A stretch of DNA of 64,000 nucleotides. It comes from Persicaria tinctoria. Lineage: Eukaryota > Streptophyta > Magnoliopsida > Caryophyllales > Polygonaceae. Under the pieces are notes generated by a model. The model searched no databases and was not told the origin of the DNA. It saw nothing but the letters and a program-made list of their open reading frames with translations. Position numbers and translations under genes: made by a program. Shown here in pieces: positions 12,935 to 24,799 of this stretch. The stretch's first letter is position 1. Every line of letters starts with the position of its first letter. The stretch covers positions 62,014,688 through 62,078,687 of the forward strand of contig JBANSL010000013.1 of the NCBI GenBank assembly GCA_037127255.1. The letters are read 5' to 3'.

Positions 12935-14038
12935 TTTGAAGCTGAAATCTAATAAATGGTTCTTTTTGTTTTCTAGTCTCATAAGTTTGGAATTTTCTTG
13001 GCTGGGGATAGATCCCTATGGCAGCTTTGTAGATCGACAATCTTTTTATCTACTTCTATTAATCGTCTTGATATATTATTGTAACGTGATTTTCACCATT
13101 CTTTTGTGTTCTTTTTTAGAAGTTTCTTCTTTTGCATCAATTAGTATCCGAATGAACCTTGTAGTTTATTCTCCCAGACTCTCTTGATTATTTTTTCATG
13201 ATGAGGATTTGTAGTCCACGGCATTTCAAAGCGAAAGGGTATTCCTTTCCTGGGTTCAGTCATGCCAATTTGTAGCGTAATTGGAAAATGGTCAGAGATT
13301 GAGAAAGGTTGGTGTTGAACATTTATATTTTTTGAAGCGTATAACAATGTCTTGATGTACTAGGAGTCTAGGACGTTTTCCAATCTTTCATCTGTATTAT
13401 TAGTGTTGATCTTGCTTTTCCTCCATGTAAATGGGGACCCTCTAAACGGAATTGTGTGGAGATTTAATTCATCCTTAACATATTTTAGTCTTCTAAATCT
13501 CCTAAGGGTTAGAGTTTTACCTCCAACTTTTTTCGTATCATTCTCTATATCATTTAAGTCTCCAATAAGTATAATTGGGAGTTTATGTTTATGTGTTATT
13601 TCAAAGATTTCCTCCCAAAAGACTGTTTAGCTTTTGTGGCTGGAGCATACACAAACAGAAGTGTGAGCTCTAGGTTGTCTATGGTTGATTTTGTCATTAT
13701 ATATCTGGTACTTTGTTCTAGGATAACATCTTGAAAGGTTTTTGTGTTGTTTAGCTAGGATTTTTGGAATCTTGATGTTCGCAGCTGGGAGTCAGATGGA
13801 GTTTCTGTTGTTTTGGTTTCTGCTAATGCTAATATATCAAGTTTGTTAATATGTCTAATGTGGTTCAGTTCATGCCAGAGGAGAGGGCGTTTAGTCCCTC
13901 TTACATTCCAGTAGCGTACATTAACCATATTCAAAGTAATTTTTTTCTTCCAAATATATGTCTACTAAAGTTCAGGTTTATACACTGTGTTGTTTGGTTT
14001 GGGAGCCGGGGGGTGTTCCTGAACTTAGTTAGGATTAA

Positions 14039-14652
14039 GAGCACCCGCATCCGTGAGCCCAAAGGCTCATATGAGTGCTAGAAAAAGTTCATGAGTCCGC
14101 CCAAACGGACTCTTGAAGGTGAGCCCAAAAAAGTTGGGCTCATCTTGACACGTGGACCAATAGGAGAAGAGGAAGGGTTGGAGTGCTCTGCAAAGGAGGA
14201 GGGGAGATTATTGCTGCCACATGGCCCAATATGTGGGCGTCACGTGATAGTTGGTATAAATTTCTTTTTAAATTGATTTTTTGGTATTTTTTTAAGTAGA
14301 AAAAAAAATAAAAATTATTTTTGAATGTAATTTAATTTTATCTACTCATAGATACCTATATTGTATATATTTGATAGAATTTTTTTTGAATAAATAATAC
14401 ACATATGTTCTTTTTCAAATATTAAAAAATTAATTTTTTAACACATATGTTATTATTAAATAAATAGATAAATAAATAAATAAAATAATAATTTATTAAA
14501 CACGTACAAAGAGAAATAGTAAAAATTAAGTTAAGAGTTCACGGTTAAGGCTCATGCATGAGGGTGAATAAAAAAATTTGGGATAGGGCTCTTAAACTGA
14601 GGTGGCAGAGTAATTAGAGGGCCTGAGGTTGAGCTCACGAATGCAGATGATC
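14039..14652. mobile_element. PIF/Harbinger-type MITE, 614 bp
   Basis: The TAA duplication lies at 14036-14038 and 14653-14655. The termini GAGCACCCGCATCCGTGAGC and (reverse complement) GATCATCTGCATTCGTGAGC are strongly similar over about 20 bp. The interior is AT-rich with no coding sequence. Confidence 0.75.
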
Positions 14653-14691
14653 TAAGCGCCGGACCTTTGAGTTATTAGGTTGTTGGAGGGA

Positions 14692-15207
14692 CTATAGTTG
14701 CAAGCAGTAGAACAAAGAACTTTTGCAGCTAGCCGTCATCCAACTAATCTCATTTATAACATGATTCCTATTATGATAGTGATGAAGATGTATCCTTTTG
14801 ACACATTCCTTGACAATTGATTTGTTATAAGAAGATTTGACAGAATGTTTGGTTTGTACTTGTTGTGGGAGAAGGTTGTTGTAGCTTTCCGCCACCAAGG
14901 TCAAGAGACTTATGATGGGGAAGAGTTGAAGTGTTCGGAGGGAGTATAGAAACATACATGCGTTTGCTTTGTCATCACCAATCTCAGGAGAGCAATAGTG
15001 TAAGAATTCCCTTAACAGGTTAGTCCAGCTATACTCTTGTAAGATTATCTCCCATTGACTACAGAAAATCTTAAACCTCAACCATGAGTAAAGGAAAACC
15101 AGCAAAATAAGAACACAACACCAAGAATATAGATAAATCATAACATTAACAAAGGAGGGGGAGATGCATGTCTCCTGCATCAAGGGAAAAATGAGGAGCC
15201 CGGCCAT
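14692..15207 (-). other. Open frame of 171 codons, function not recognised
   Basis: A continuous minus-strand frame starts MAGLLIFPLMQET and has a hydrophobic stretch (residues ~22-43). It lies just downstream, in the sense of transcription, of the last receptor-kinase fragment (15594-15430). I do not see kinase motifs in this or the other minus frames. It is probably chance-open DNA or heavily decayed receptor-kinase sequence. Confidence 0.15.
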
Positions 15208-15429
15208 CTCGGGCTAGCAACTACATAGTTCAAAATATACCACCAAAACAACTAGATAGAGTACTTGACACAAACATACAAAAGCAAATTACGAGCATTG
15301 TCATGACATTTCTTATTTAGGGTAGAGTGAGCTCTAATCAACTCGAATCCTATAAAGTGCTTTGAGTTGCTGATCATGATTAGTTCTTCTTCTTTCTGGA
15401 CTTCTTACTAGCCGGGGAGGATGCTTCAT

Positions 15430-15594
15430 TAAGCTCTTCTTCTTCTCTACGCTTGGTTTAGTCCAAGCGTAGTAGAAACGAATTTCTATCGTGCCAGTAT
15501 ATGCTACTATTGTATGATTAAATATTGCATTGTATACCTTTTTAGATCCATTTGTTGCAATCATAATATCAAAATCTCGGAGAACTAACTTCTC
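15430..15594 (-). pseudogene. Receptor-kinase pseudogene, malectin domain second half
   Basis: After an AG acceptor at 15595 the minus strand reads EKLVLRDFDI ... IEIRFYYAWTK. From memory this matches the malectin-domain exon of LRR-VIII-2 receptor kinases (V-Q-G-K-L-V-L-K-D-F-D-I ... L-E-I-R-F-Y-W-A-G-K-G). It starts in phase 0, continuing the exon that ends with FDVYIQ at 24314. Homology stops at the TK, close to a short inverted repeat (15447-15456 with 15463-15472). The rest of the malectin domain and any kinase are not seen. Confidence 0.6.
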
Positions 15595-15626
15595 CTGCAA
15601 CCCAGGGTAATTATGTCAAAGTTTTG

Positions 15627-16309
15627 TGATACGAGGTTAGCCGTAGGATGACCCGATCTTCGACAATCAAGACTCAAAGACAAGAACAGAAGCAAACGAC
15701 TCAAGAAACTCAAACGACGACTCGATATCGACACAAAAGTAACAAAACGCAGCAACTTAGACTCAACAAAATAATGAATTAAAGACCGATAGATGGGTGA
15801 TTCGAACTAAAATAGAACGAGGCAAAGATCCCAGGCCTCCTAAGAGGGTAGGAACCAAATACCAACGACTATAAAGCCCGCCTCTACAACCTTACACAAC
15901 CAAGCGGACAACTTGGAGGCACAAGGAGGGGACTTGTGATTACCTGGATCACCAAGCTCTCGCGAGGTTGACGAACTCAAAGCAAACCAAGTTAGATCAA
16001 GAGCCAATTTGCAATCGACGAGCCACGCTACGAATCGATCGACTTTCACTCAATTGTGTTTCACACAAATATGATATTTTCATAAGCAATGAGACGTCTT
16101 GCAGCTGGCTTCCGACGTCGGCAACCGAGGTTCCAATGCACATGTATGCCTTCCTTGGTGACTCCGGGAGTTGAACCACGCTCGAGAATAAGGCGTGACT
16201 CACAAAGAGGAATGAGTCGCGTTGGAGCTTCTTAGCTCGAGCTCTAGTCATCGGTCCGTCTCCGAGTATGATCAGTGCATCCGGAGGTGTAGAAGATGGT
16301 CCCGCATCA
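15627..16309 (-). repeat. 3' LTR of the CRM element
   Basis: The LTR begins TGAT and ends ATCA, and matches 23568-24250. On the minus strand it is preceded by a polypurine tract AAGAAGGGGAGGT (about 16310-16322). It encodes the C-terminal end of pol. Confidence 0.88.
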
Positions 16310-16710
16310 ACCTCCCCTTCTTGGAAAGGATTCGACCACGAATCCAAGTCCTCGTCCACGAATCCAAGTCCTCGTCCACGGCAAGATATGAAATGAGATC
16401 CGCGACGTTGAAGGTAACACTCACACCATAAGTGCCTGGGATCTCCAGCTTGTAGGCATTGTCACCCACCTTCTCCAGAACCTTGAAAGGTCCATCTCCT
16501 CGTGGAGCAAGCTTGCCCTTCCTCTCCTTAGGGAACCTCTCCTTCCTCAGGTGCACCCACACTAGATCCCAGGCTGGAATGTCACCAATCTGCGGCCCTT
16601 GTTGGCGTTATACTCAGCCTTCCGCATGAGCTGCAGACGCGTCCGTTCATGGAGCTCCTTGACGAACTCAACATGCTTACCTGCATCAAAAGACTCATTC
16701 TCTCTCATAG
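16272..16710 (-). pseudogene. CRM pol C-terminus (integrase tail and CR-motif region)
   Basis: The minus strand carries the segment HVEFVKELHERTRLQ, then [10 protein letters not shown] ... [12 protein letters not shown] and [12 protein letters not shown], the conserved integrase C-terminal domain and CR-motif region of CRM-type chromoviruses. It was originally continuous with the frame ending at 17989; the solo LTR separates them. A 20-bp tandem duplication (gaatccaagtcctcgtccac, near 16336-16380) lies just before the LTR, and a one-base break near 16563 splits the frame. Confidence 0.75.
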
Positions 16711-17983
16711 TGATGCGGATCAAGATGACCTTCCGTGGGCCCAACAATGACCTTGATCCAGACGAGCTCTCAAGACCGATTCGAGGGCCATTGATGGCAA
16801 AGAGTATTGCCCTTAAGAGGAAGAAGAAGGCGCCACCATGGAAGAAGATTCAAGATGCATGTCGAGTGGGCCTTGGCCCGTGCCGAGTGCTCTTGAGGCC
16901 CATGTCGAGTAGCTTGAATGTGTGGGCCGGTTCTAGTCTTCAAATTAGTTTATTATTTTATTCAATTAGATTAATAATATACAAGATTATATCTCCTCTA
17001 GACATATCTTGTTCCCTAAGTATTTAAATTCTATCTTAGTTAGGTTTATTTATCTTTAGGTTATTTTTTCTATCTTTATCAACCTAAATTCTATCTTGCA
17101 CGATTAGAATTGGTTGTTAGTTTTCTATTTAAACAATGTAGGTCTCTTTGAATTAAAGGAGATTGAATAAAATTGAGAAACCCCTTTATTGATTAAAGGG
17201 TTCTCGATTATCAATCCCAAAAGCTATCGGGTTCTTATGTTATTGTTACCTACGACATTCATCCAATTACAATCATCATCACCTTCACCTTCATCACCAT
17301 CACCGTCACTTTGCTCTTTAATTAAAACCAAAACCAATTATCACCTTTAACCTTGGAACCGGTCGCAAGAAGGAAGGAACCCATTGGAGGCCCCCTCGCA
17401 GACTCGCGCCCAGGCGCGCGGCGCTGGCCCTTGCGAGTGCTCGGCCTCATCGCCTTCGCTCCTGCATCCGGCGATCTCGTGTCTTCGCTCTCCCGTTGTC
17501 GCGCCATCGCGCTGTCTCGCTCTCGCCTCGATCGATCTCGCGCGCTCGCCTTCGCTCTCGACCCATCGAGCCCATCCGGGAACCTGTCCCTCGGCACTCC
17601 CGCACACCCTGAGGCCCAGCGCCTGTGTGCCCGAGCTCCGCCGCGCGCGCGCCAGACCCTCGCACCCCTTCTCTCCGTCGCTTCTTTGTTTACCTGTTAC
17701 TGTTACTTGTTAAATTGATAGTTTAGGATTAATTAAAGTTTAGTTCCATCGCTATATACTAGTTTGTTAATTTTTGTTAAGTTTAGATTAGTTGGTTTAT
17801 TTCCACTACTGTTAGTTGTAGATTTTCTTAAGTTAAAGAAATATTGGTTAATTAGTTATTAATTAGTTTAATTTCATTGTCAATCAGGAGATATTGGAAG
17901 AGCATTGCAAGATCGGGCAAATATACGACGTGGTTCTTGATCTTAAGCCCACAGGCGAAGGATCGGGTATCCCAATCGTATCA
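16711..17983 (+). mobile_element. Solo LTR (1273 bp) nested in the CRM pol gene
   Basis: The sequence starts TGATGCGG and ends CGTATCA, and is flanked by the 5-bp duplication CATAG (16706-16710, 17984-17988). Removing it rejoins the CRM pol reading frame. It has no internal domain. Its 5' part encodes a short DELSRPIRGPLMAKS-like stretch, resembling the GPMTR-type C-terminus that chromovirus pol genes extend into their LTRs. A GC-rich block occupies 17350-17660. Confidence 0.85.
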
Positions 17984-17988
17984 CATAG

Positions 17989-20746
17989 GAAATGGAGTAA
18001 GATCAAAAGGGGTTAGTGGATTAACACCATATACACATTCAAAATGAGTTATTTTAGTTGAGGAATGCATTGTCCTATTGTAAGCAAACTCCACATGAGG
18101 TAAGGCTTCTTCCCAAAGCTTCAAATTCTTCCTTAAAATGGCTCTAAGGATAGTGGTTATGGTTCTATTGGTCACCTCAGTTTGGCCATCAGTTTGGGGG
18201 TGACTAGAGGTAGAGAATAACAATCTAGTTCCCAATTTATTCCATAAAGTCCGCAAAAAATGACTTAAAAACTTAACATCCCTATCACTCACTATGGTTT
18301 TCGGCACTCCATGCAACCTAACTACCTCTCTAAAGAACAAATTCGCAACATTGGTAGCATCATCAGTCTTATGGCATGCTATGAAGTGAGCCATCTTAGA
18401 AAATCTATCCACCACAACAAAGATAGAATCCCTCCCCTTCTTAGTTCTAGGCAATCCCACAATAAAGTCCATTGAAATATCTTCCCAAGGGGCTGAGGGT
18501 ATAGGAAGTGGGGTGTACAATCCATGAGGCATAAGCTTAGACTTGGCATTCAAACAGTTAATACATCTCTTAAGGCAATGTTCTACATCCCTAAGCATAT
18601 GGGGCCAATAGAAGTGAGGCTTAAGTGTGTGGTATGTCTTATCTCTTCCAAAATGACCCATTAAACCTCCACTATGGGCTTCATTTACCAATAATAACCG
18701 AAGAGAACACCTAGGTATACACACTTGGTCTTTCCTAAATAAGAATCCATCAAAGATATAAAATTGGTCGGTAGGACCCTTATCTAGGCACTTTAGAAAA
18801 ATATCCCCAAAATCAGCATCTGTCACATATAATTCCTTAATGTATACAAAGCCTAAGACTCTAGAATCCAAAGTGGTCAAAAGGACATGTCTCCTAGATA
18901 AAGCATCAGCAACCACATTGTCTTTCCCTTTCTTATACTTTATAACATAAGGAAATGTCTCAATAAATTCCATCCATCTACCATGCCTCCTATCAAGTTT
19001 ATCTTGGCTCTTAAAATGTTTTAGAGATTCGTAATCAGTCCTAAGTATAAACTCACTAGGCCAAAGGTAATGGGACCATGTCTTAAGGACTCTAAACAAT
19101 GCATAAAGTTCTTTGTCATACGTAGAGTAATTAAGACATGCACCTTTTAATTTCTCAGAAAAGAAGGCTATAGGCTTACCTTCTTGCATGAGGACTCCTC
19201 CAATTCCAACTCCGCTAGCATCACATTCAACCTCGAAAGGCCGAGTGAAGTCAAGCAGAGCCAGCAATGGCGCATGAGTGAGCTTCTCCTTGAGCTTGCA
19301 GAACGCCTCTTCCTGAGCTGGACCCCACTTGAACTCACACCGCTTCTTAGTGAGCTCTGTCAGAGGGGCTGCGATGGAGCTGAAGTCGCGCACAAAACGT
19401 CGGTAGAAGCTCGCTAGGCCCTGGAAACTCCTCACATGGCCGATATTGGTAGGTGTCGGCCAGTCCTGGATTGCCTTGATCTTAGCATCGTCGACTCGCA
19501 ATCCGCTTGAACTCACTACAAAACCCAGAAAAGACACTTGATCATTACAAAGCTCACATTTCTTAAGATTGGCATACAAGTGTTCTAATCTAAGAGTAGA
19601 AAGTACTTCCCTCAAATGTGCTTCATGCTCCTCAGGTGATTTACTATAGATAAGAATGTCATCAAAATAAACAACAATAAATTTACCTATGAAATTCCCA
19701 AGCACATGATTCATTAGTCTCATGAAAGTACTAGGTGCGTTAGTCAAGCCAAAAGGCATAACCAACCATTCATAGAGTCCAAATTTAGTTTTAAATGCTG
19801 TTTTCCATTCATCGCCTTCTTTCATCCTAATCTGATGGTAACCGCTTTTTAAATCAATTTTAGAGAAGATAGAAGACACATGCAACTCATCTAACATGTC
19901 ATCTAAGCGGGGTATAGGATGGCGATATTTTACAGTAATGTTGTTAATGGCCCTACAATCTACACACATTCTCCATGAACCATCTTTCTTAGGGACTAAC
20001 AACACAGACACAGCACTAGGACTCAAACTTTCCCTAATGTATCCCTTGTCCAACAGTTCCTGGACTTGGGATTGAACCTCTTGGGTTTCAGTGGGATTCA
20101 TTCTATAAGCAGGCCTATTAGGCAATGCAGCCCCTGGAATGAGATCGATTTGATGCTCAATTCCTATGACAGGGGGTAGGTCTGCCGGTATGTCATCGGG
20201 GAAAACATCCTTATACTCTTCAAGAAGAGATAGGTTGCGAGAAGGGAGGGTAACTCTAAGCTCCTCACTCAACGTACTCAACCCTTTGCACAGGAGCATG
20301 AGGGTTGTTTCCCCATCCGCAAACTCGTCCAAAAATGTACTCTTGGAAGCCAAAAATACACCCTTAGGCCGAGTAGGGGTAGACACATGGCTCGACTGAG
20401 CCTCCTTATCTAACTCACCTTTACTTACCTTCCGCTTCTCAATCTCATCAGCCACCTGGGTTGGCGTCATAGGCTTGAGAACCACATTTTTGCCCTGAAA
20501 AGTAAAGGAATATCTGTTAGTAAAGCCATCATGCAAGACCTTACGATCAAACTGCCAAGGATGACCTAATAAGATATGACAAGCTTGCATAGGTACTATA
20601 TCACATAACACATCATCTTCATAATGTCCTAATTTGATATGCACTTTGACTTGCCTATTCACTTTTAAATTACCACAGTCGTTCATCCAATGCAATCTAT
20701 AAGGCCTAGGATGCTGAATAGTAGGAAGGTGTAATTTATCAATCAT
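17989..20746 (-). pseudogene. CRM pol: protease end, reverse transcriptase, RNase H, integrase
   Basis: A long minus frame contains, in order: the post-protease linker (HPRPYRLHW), RT with the catalytic YFDD ([11 protein letters not shown]) and [17 protein letters not shown] block, RNase H (FEVECDAS ... DKELYAL), and integrase with the HHCC zinc finger ([12 protein letters not shown] ... CINCLNAK) and D,D-35-E core ([16 protein letters not shown] region). The frame terminates directly after FPM because of the solo LTR at 17983. At about 20790-20780 the protease active site (DGGS-type) is hit by a one-base frameshift that separates this frame from the gag frame. Confidence 0.9.
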
Positions 20747-20757
20747 CTCTTGACTAG

Positions 20758-22400
20758 CTAAGTTACACCAACTTCCCCATCAATGATCACATTAACCACT
20801 TTACCCTTAACTAAGCATCTAGTATGAAATAGATTCTCACGTTGATTGTCATCACATGGTGTAGGAACAACACTTAAGACTCTCCTAACAATCAATGATT
20901 CTCCATATTCATAATCAATGCCATCATCATCCTCATCATAGGTAAGCAGATTAAGGTTTTGATCATTATCATTAGCATGCTCTTCATTTTCATCACAAGA
21001 ATTGTCAGACACATATTCACCCAAGTGATTAATCATGATAGTTTTCTTATTGGGACAATCCTTCATAGTATGACCTCTACCCTGACATTTAAAGCACACA
21101 ATGTCCCTAGATCTAGTAGTAGAGGGGTAAGGCGTCTTGGACAGGATGAGAGTCGTCTGGGACAAGCCATCATGCAAGACCTTACGATCAAACTGTCCAA
21201 GACGCCTTACCCTTGTCAGCAGCTGTAGGGTTGGTTCGGCCATCTCCTCTCCCAGGGGCTTGGTTTGGCCGAGAGGTGTAACCGCCATCAGACCGCCCTT
21301 GGGGCTGTTGTGGTCGGTTTTGGCGCCAAGGTTGGGGCTGTCCGCTCGTCCATCTTCCGCCTTGGTTCCTGTATCTAGCTCCACGTTCAACTTTAATAGC
21401 CAAATGCAACAATTCAGTAGGAGTAGAGTAAGGAAAGCAATCAATGTCCTGAGCTAAGGCGGGATGCAAAATGCGAAGAAACCTAGCATTTGTATCCTCA
21501 TGATGTTCAACAACATTTGCACGTGCCATGGTTTCTTGCATAATATTAAAGGTTTCCTCAACAGATTTATTACCTTGCTTAAGGTTCTCAAGGCGTTGCC
21601 TAAGCTCTCTAGCATAGTGTTGAGGGACAAACCTATTTCTCATCAAAGTTTTCAATTGGTTCCAAGACGCGATAGGCGCATCAAGGGCTCTTCTTCTTTC
21701 CTTAATCAAATTATCCCACCAAATAAGAGCAAACCCTTGAAATTCTAAAGAAGCCAATTGAACTTTCTTAGGTTCAGAAAAATTGTGACAGTTCCAGATT
21801 TGTTCCATTTTAGTTTCCAGTCTATATATGCATCTTGATCTTTCTTACCATCAAAGGAAGGAATTTTTACCTTAACCTTACCTATGCCGTCCTGATCAAG
21901 ATCTCTAGGCTCACGGTATTGGTAACGCCCTCCTCTGTCGGTCCGCCTCGGGCGTTGATCCCAATAGTCCTCCTCTTGGAAGTCATCATCACGCTCCGAG
22001 TAGTAGAACTCCTCCTGGAAGCCACGACCTCTACCTCTTCCTCGTCCATGCCCCTGCACATTAGCAAATCCGTTATTTTGACCATTTCTCTCCCCTCGTG
22101 GAGAGTTGTTCTCTTCAAAGATAGGATTTTGCAAATTAAGGTTAGGGTTAGGATTAGGATTAGGATTGTGGACTTCCCTGTCATCATTAGGCGGTTCGTT
22201 ACGCCTTTGATCACCTTGACCACCAAGGTTATTAGAACCCGTTGGTCTAGCCTCCAAAGCCGTCAGCTTATCCATCATCGCCGCCAACGTGGCGTTAAGA
22301 GTGTTCATTGTGTTGTTGAACATCGCGGCGAATATAGTTGCTTAGGAGGTGTTGTCATTGTTGCCATTGTTGGCATTGTTCTCGTTGTTCACCTGATTGT
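20758..22400 (-). pseudogene. CRM gag with CCHC zinc knuckle, broken
   Basis: Gag pieces run 22323-21745, 21808-21188 and 21444-20758 in different frames. They include the capsid motif FQGFALIWWDNL ... MRNRFVP and a CCHC knuckle CFKCQGRGHTMKDC near 21090-21060. A start with an Asn-rich N-terminus near 22406 is followed after about 20 codons by a stop. A frameshift lies near 21805. A second break at 21125-21212 coincides with a palindromic, partly copied insertion. Confidence 0.8.
21125..21212. repeat. Perfect 20-bp palindrome with templated filler in CRM gag
   Basis: Arms 21125-21144 and 21193-21212 are exact reverse complements. The loop's right part (21164-21195) is an exact 32-bp copy of 20523-20554, which lies about 640 bp away in the protease region. 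Confidence 0.9.
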
Positions 22401-23548
22401 TAGACATTTCAAATAAAGACAAACACGGAACTATGTCAAGATTAGCAACATAAAACAATCTCACAAGTGTTTCAATTCGCTCACCCACTTCTCTCTAATT
22501 GGTTATGACAAGCTTGTTGGGGCAATCCGCTTTGGGCAAATCAACACTCAAGCAAGGACTTAACAATCAAAAGAGAGTAATCAAGAGAAAGGAGAAAGAA
22601 ACACCGAAGAAAGTGCTCGACACAAGCTGGGCAGAAGCTCGGAATCGACCAAACTGACTGGACAGACACTGTACCGAGGCTGAAGGGGGTCGGTATGGGC
22701 ACTGCAGTACACGACACACAAAAATAGGAAAAGAAAATGAAAGAAAAGAAAGAAAAACTTGGATTTTTACCTCTTTTTGATTTAAACCCTTAGTATGGAT
22801 GTTGTAGTTGCAAGGTAGGGCTTAAAAAAAAATTATGGTTTGGGAGGTATGTGTTTAAGGCTTTTCCGAGTAGGGCTATGAAATTTTCACCAAAATTGGT
22901 CCTTGAAGCTTCTTGCACTAGACTCGACAATCCTCTTTTTTTTTTCTTTTTTTTTTTTGAAAGCTTACTTTTGCCCCTAGTGAATTTTATCCTCCTAGGA
23001 CTAAGCTTCGAATGTAATTTTTTTTTTTAAAAACCTAATGCAAGAAACTTAACAATGAAATAAAGGACTCTTGAAAATTTAAACTATGGTGAAAGAAAAT
23101 AAAATACAATTTATGTAGCCCTTATGAAATATATATAGTTGAGGTTTGGCTAACTATGGAAAGTATATCTATCTAAGCCTTTGTATAATCTATGATAGAC
23201 AATTAGGAAATAATCTACCACAAATTTCAGCAATTAAATAAGGCAATTAAAATAGATATAGGATAGATAAAAGATAGAAATTAGGTTTTAGGTTTGTTCT
23301 TGCCGGTTTGGAATTGCAACAAAAGGGAGTACGTGCAACCACTGCAGTAGCGTCGGCAAGGCTATGGGACTTGGCTAGGCTGCGTGTTTGGGCTAGGAGC
23401 AACCAACAACAATCACAAACAAAAGTCAATGCAATCAATTCAAAATTTCAAGAAGTAAAAATACCAAAAACAAGAAAGACTCTATTTTTATTTTTGGTAG
23501 GTTTTGTGTTTAGGGAATAACAAAAGACACAACTTTGATGTCGGAAAC

Positions 23549-23567
23549 CAAAGCTCTGATGCCAATT
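23549..23567 (-). promoter_or_regulatory. CRM primer-binding site (tRNA-Met type)
   Basis: Immediately inside the 5' LTR the minus strand reads TTGGCATCAGAGCTTTGG. This resembles the plant retrotransposon initiator-tRNA-Met site TGGTATCAGAGC with one change. Confidence 0.7.
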
Positions 23568-24250
23568 TGATACGGGGTTAGCCGTAGGATGGCCCGATCT
23601 TTGACAATCAAGACTCAAAGACAAGAACAGAAGCAAACGACTCAAGAAACTCAAACGACGACTCGATATCGACACGAAAGTAACAAAACGCAGCAACTTA
23701 GACTCAACAAAATAATGAATTAAAGACCGATAGATGGGTGATTCGAACTAAAATAGAACGAGGCAAAGACCTCAGGCCTCCTAAGAGGGTAGGAACCAAA
23801 TACCAACGACTATAAAGCCCGCCTCTACAACCTTACACAACCAAGCGGACAACTTGGAGGCACAAGGAGGGGACTTGTGATTACCTGGATCACCAAGCTC
23901 TCGCGAGGTTGACGAACTCAAAGCAAACCAAGTTAGATCAAGAACCAATTTGCAATCGACGAGCCACGCTACGAATCGATCGACTTTCACTCAATTATGT
24001 TTCACACAAATATGAGATTTTCATAAGCAAGGAGACGTCTTATAGCTGGCTTCCGACGTCGGCAACCGAGGTTCCAATGCACATGTATGCCTTCCTTGGT
24101 GACTCCGTGAGTTGAACCGCGCTCGAGAATAAGGCGTGACTCACAAAGAGGAATGAGTCGCGTTGGAGCTTCTTAGTTCGAGCTCTAGTCATTGGTCCGT
24201 CTCCGAGTATGATCGGTGCATCCGGAGGTGTAGACGATGGTCCTGCATCA
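23568..24250 (-). repeat. 5' LTR of the CRM element
   Basis: This is the direct-repeat partner of 15627-16309, starting TGATGCAGG and ending CGTATCA on the minus strand. The outside flank is the TSD TTTTG. Confidence 0.88.
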
Positions 24251-24313
24251 TTTTGTTCCTAGCACTTGGAAGTTTCAAAAGATTTTACAAGTGCAAGTGT
24301 AACGTTTTGTTAC

Positions 24314-24690
24314 CTGAATGTAAACATCAAATATTCTCCTTCCTAGCTTGTAAAATGAATTGTTGTCTCTGAACTTTATCTCTGCAAATGAGAGAATAAC
24401 AATGTAGTTTCCCTTAGCTAGACAGTGCCCATAATAAGTTAGAGAAATAGCAGAGATGCGTGCTTCAGTGTACAACTCTGTATCAGTTATAGGTACTGCA
24501 AAATTATTTGTTTCAATACAGTCTCCAGGTGGTTTTAGACCCTAGAAATGTCCAGTGCCGCTAACTCCCCATTAAGCTTTCGTAGGAATAAATTTGGCAG
24601 CACATCCAGTTTTATTATCAGCTTCATAAGTATTCGTCCCTATATTGATTTCGTTTCCACCACAATTGATATGCAATGAATGATGAGCTG
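24314..24690 (-). pseudogene. Receptor-kinase pseudogene, malectin domain first half
   Basis: The minus strand reads HHSLHINCGGNEINIG, then WGVSGTGHF, TELYTEARISAISLTYYGHC and GRRIFDVYIQ, followed by a GT donor at 24313. This is the start of the malectin domain of LRR-VIII-2 receptor kinases (typically S-L-H-I-N-C-G-G ... L-G-R-R-I-F-D-V-Y-V-Q). Two in-frame stops (before WGV and after GHF) make it a pseudogene. The exon's downstream partner lies beyond the CRM insertion at 15594. Confidence 0.7.
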
Positions 24691-24799
24691 CATTTTTTGA
24701 GCGGAAGAATAATAAATAATCCATTAATAAAGGTTTCAATATTGGGTTCGTATGATGCGGTGTTAATAAACTGACTAAAATTATAAACATGGTAAAATT

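Larger units (their letters stand above)
11190..13970 (-). pseudogene. Decayed LINE (L1-type non-LTR retrotransposon), endonuclease to reverse transcriptase
   Basis: Minus-strand fragments in colinear order: endonuclease C-terminal part (~13960-13140, with a motif QPFSISDHFPI near 13300), reverse transcriptase start (12725-12477, MAEDKTPGSNGYPPEFY), the KLDMEK...YDKINW block near 12220-12165 broken by a one-base frameshift, and an RT palm piece at 12115-11870 in which the usual FADD is changed to FAND. Further 3' sequence reaches about 11190. Many stops and frameshifts make it inactive. It contains two perfect palindromes described under findings. Confidence 0.75.
15627..24250 (-). mobile_element. 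CRM-clade Ty3/gypsy chromovirus retrotransposon, full length but inactivated
   Basis: Two 683-bp direct LTRs (15627-16309 and 23568-24250) are flanked by the 5-bp duplication TTTTG (15622-15626, 24251-24255). By eye the LTRs differ at roughly 20 positions (about 97% identical). The element reads on the minus strand: 5' LTR (right), primer-binding site, gag, protease, RT, RNase H, integrase, 3' LTR (left). The pol frame runs into the 3' LTR and ends with a GPMTRARAKKLQ motif, typical from memory of CRM elements. It is disabled by a gag stop, frameshifts and a nested solo LTR (16711-17983). Confidence 0.88.

Noticed and set aside
17353..17718. GC-rich open frames on both strands
   Set aside because: They lie wholly within the nested solo LTR, several frames are open at once because of base composition, and no domain is recognisable.
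19184..20399. Plus-strand ORFs opposite CRM pol
   Set aside because: They are antisense shadows of the minus-strand RT and protease frames.
22136..22170. GGGTTAGGATTAGG-like run as a telomeric insertion
   Set aside because: It is an in-frame Pro/Asn codon repeat within the CRM gag coding sequence.
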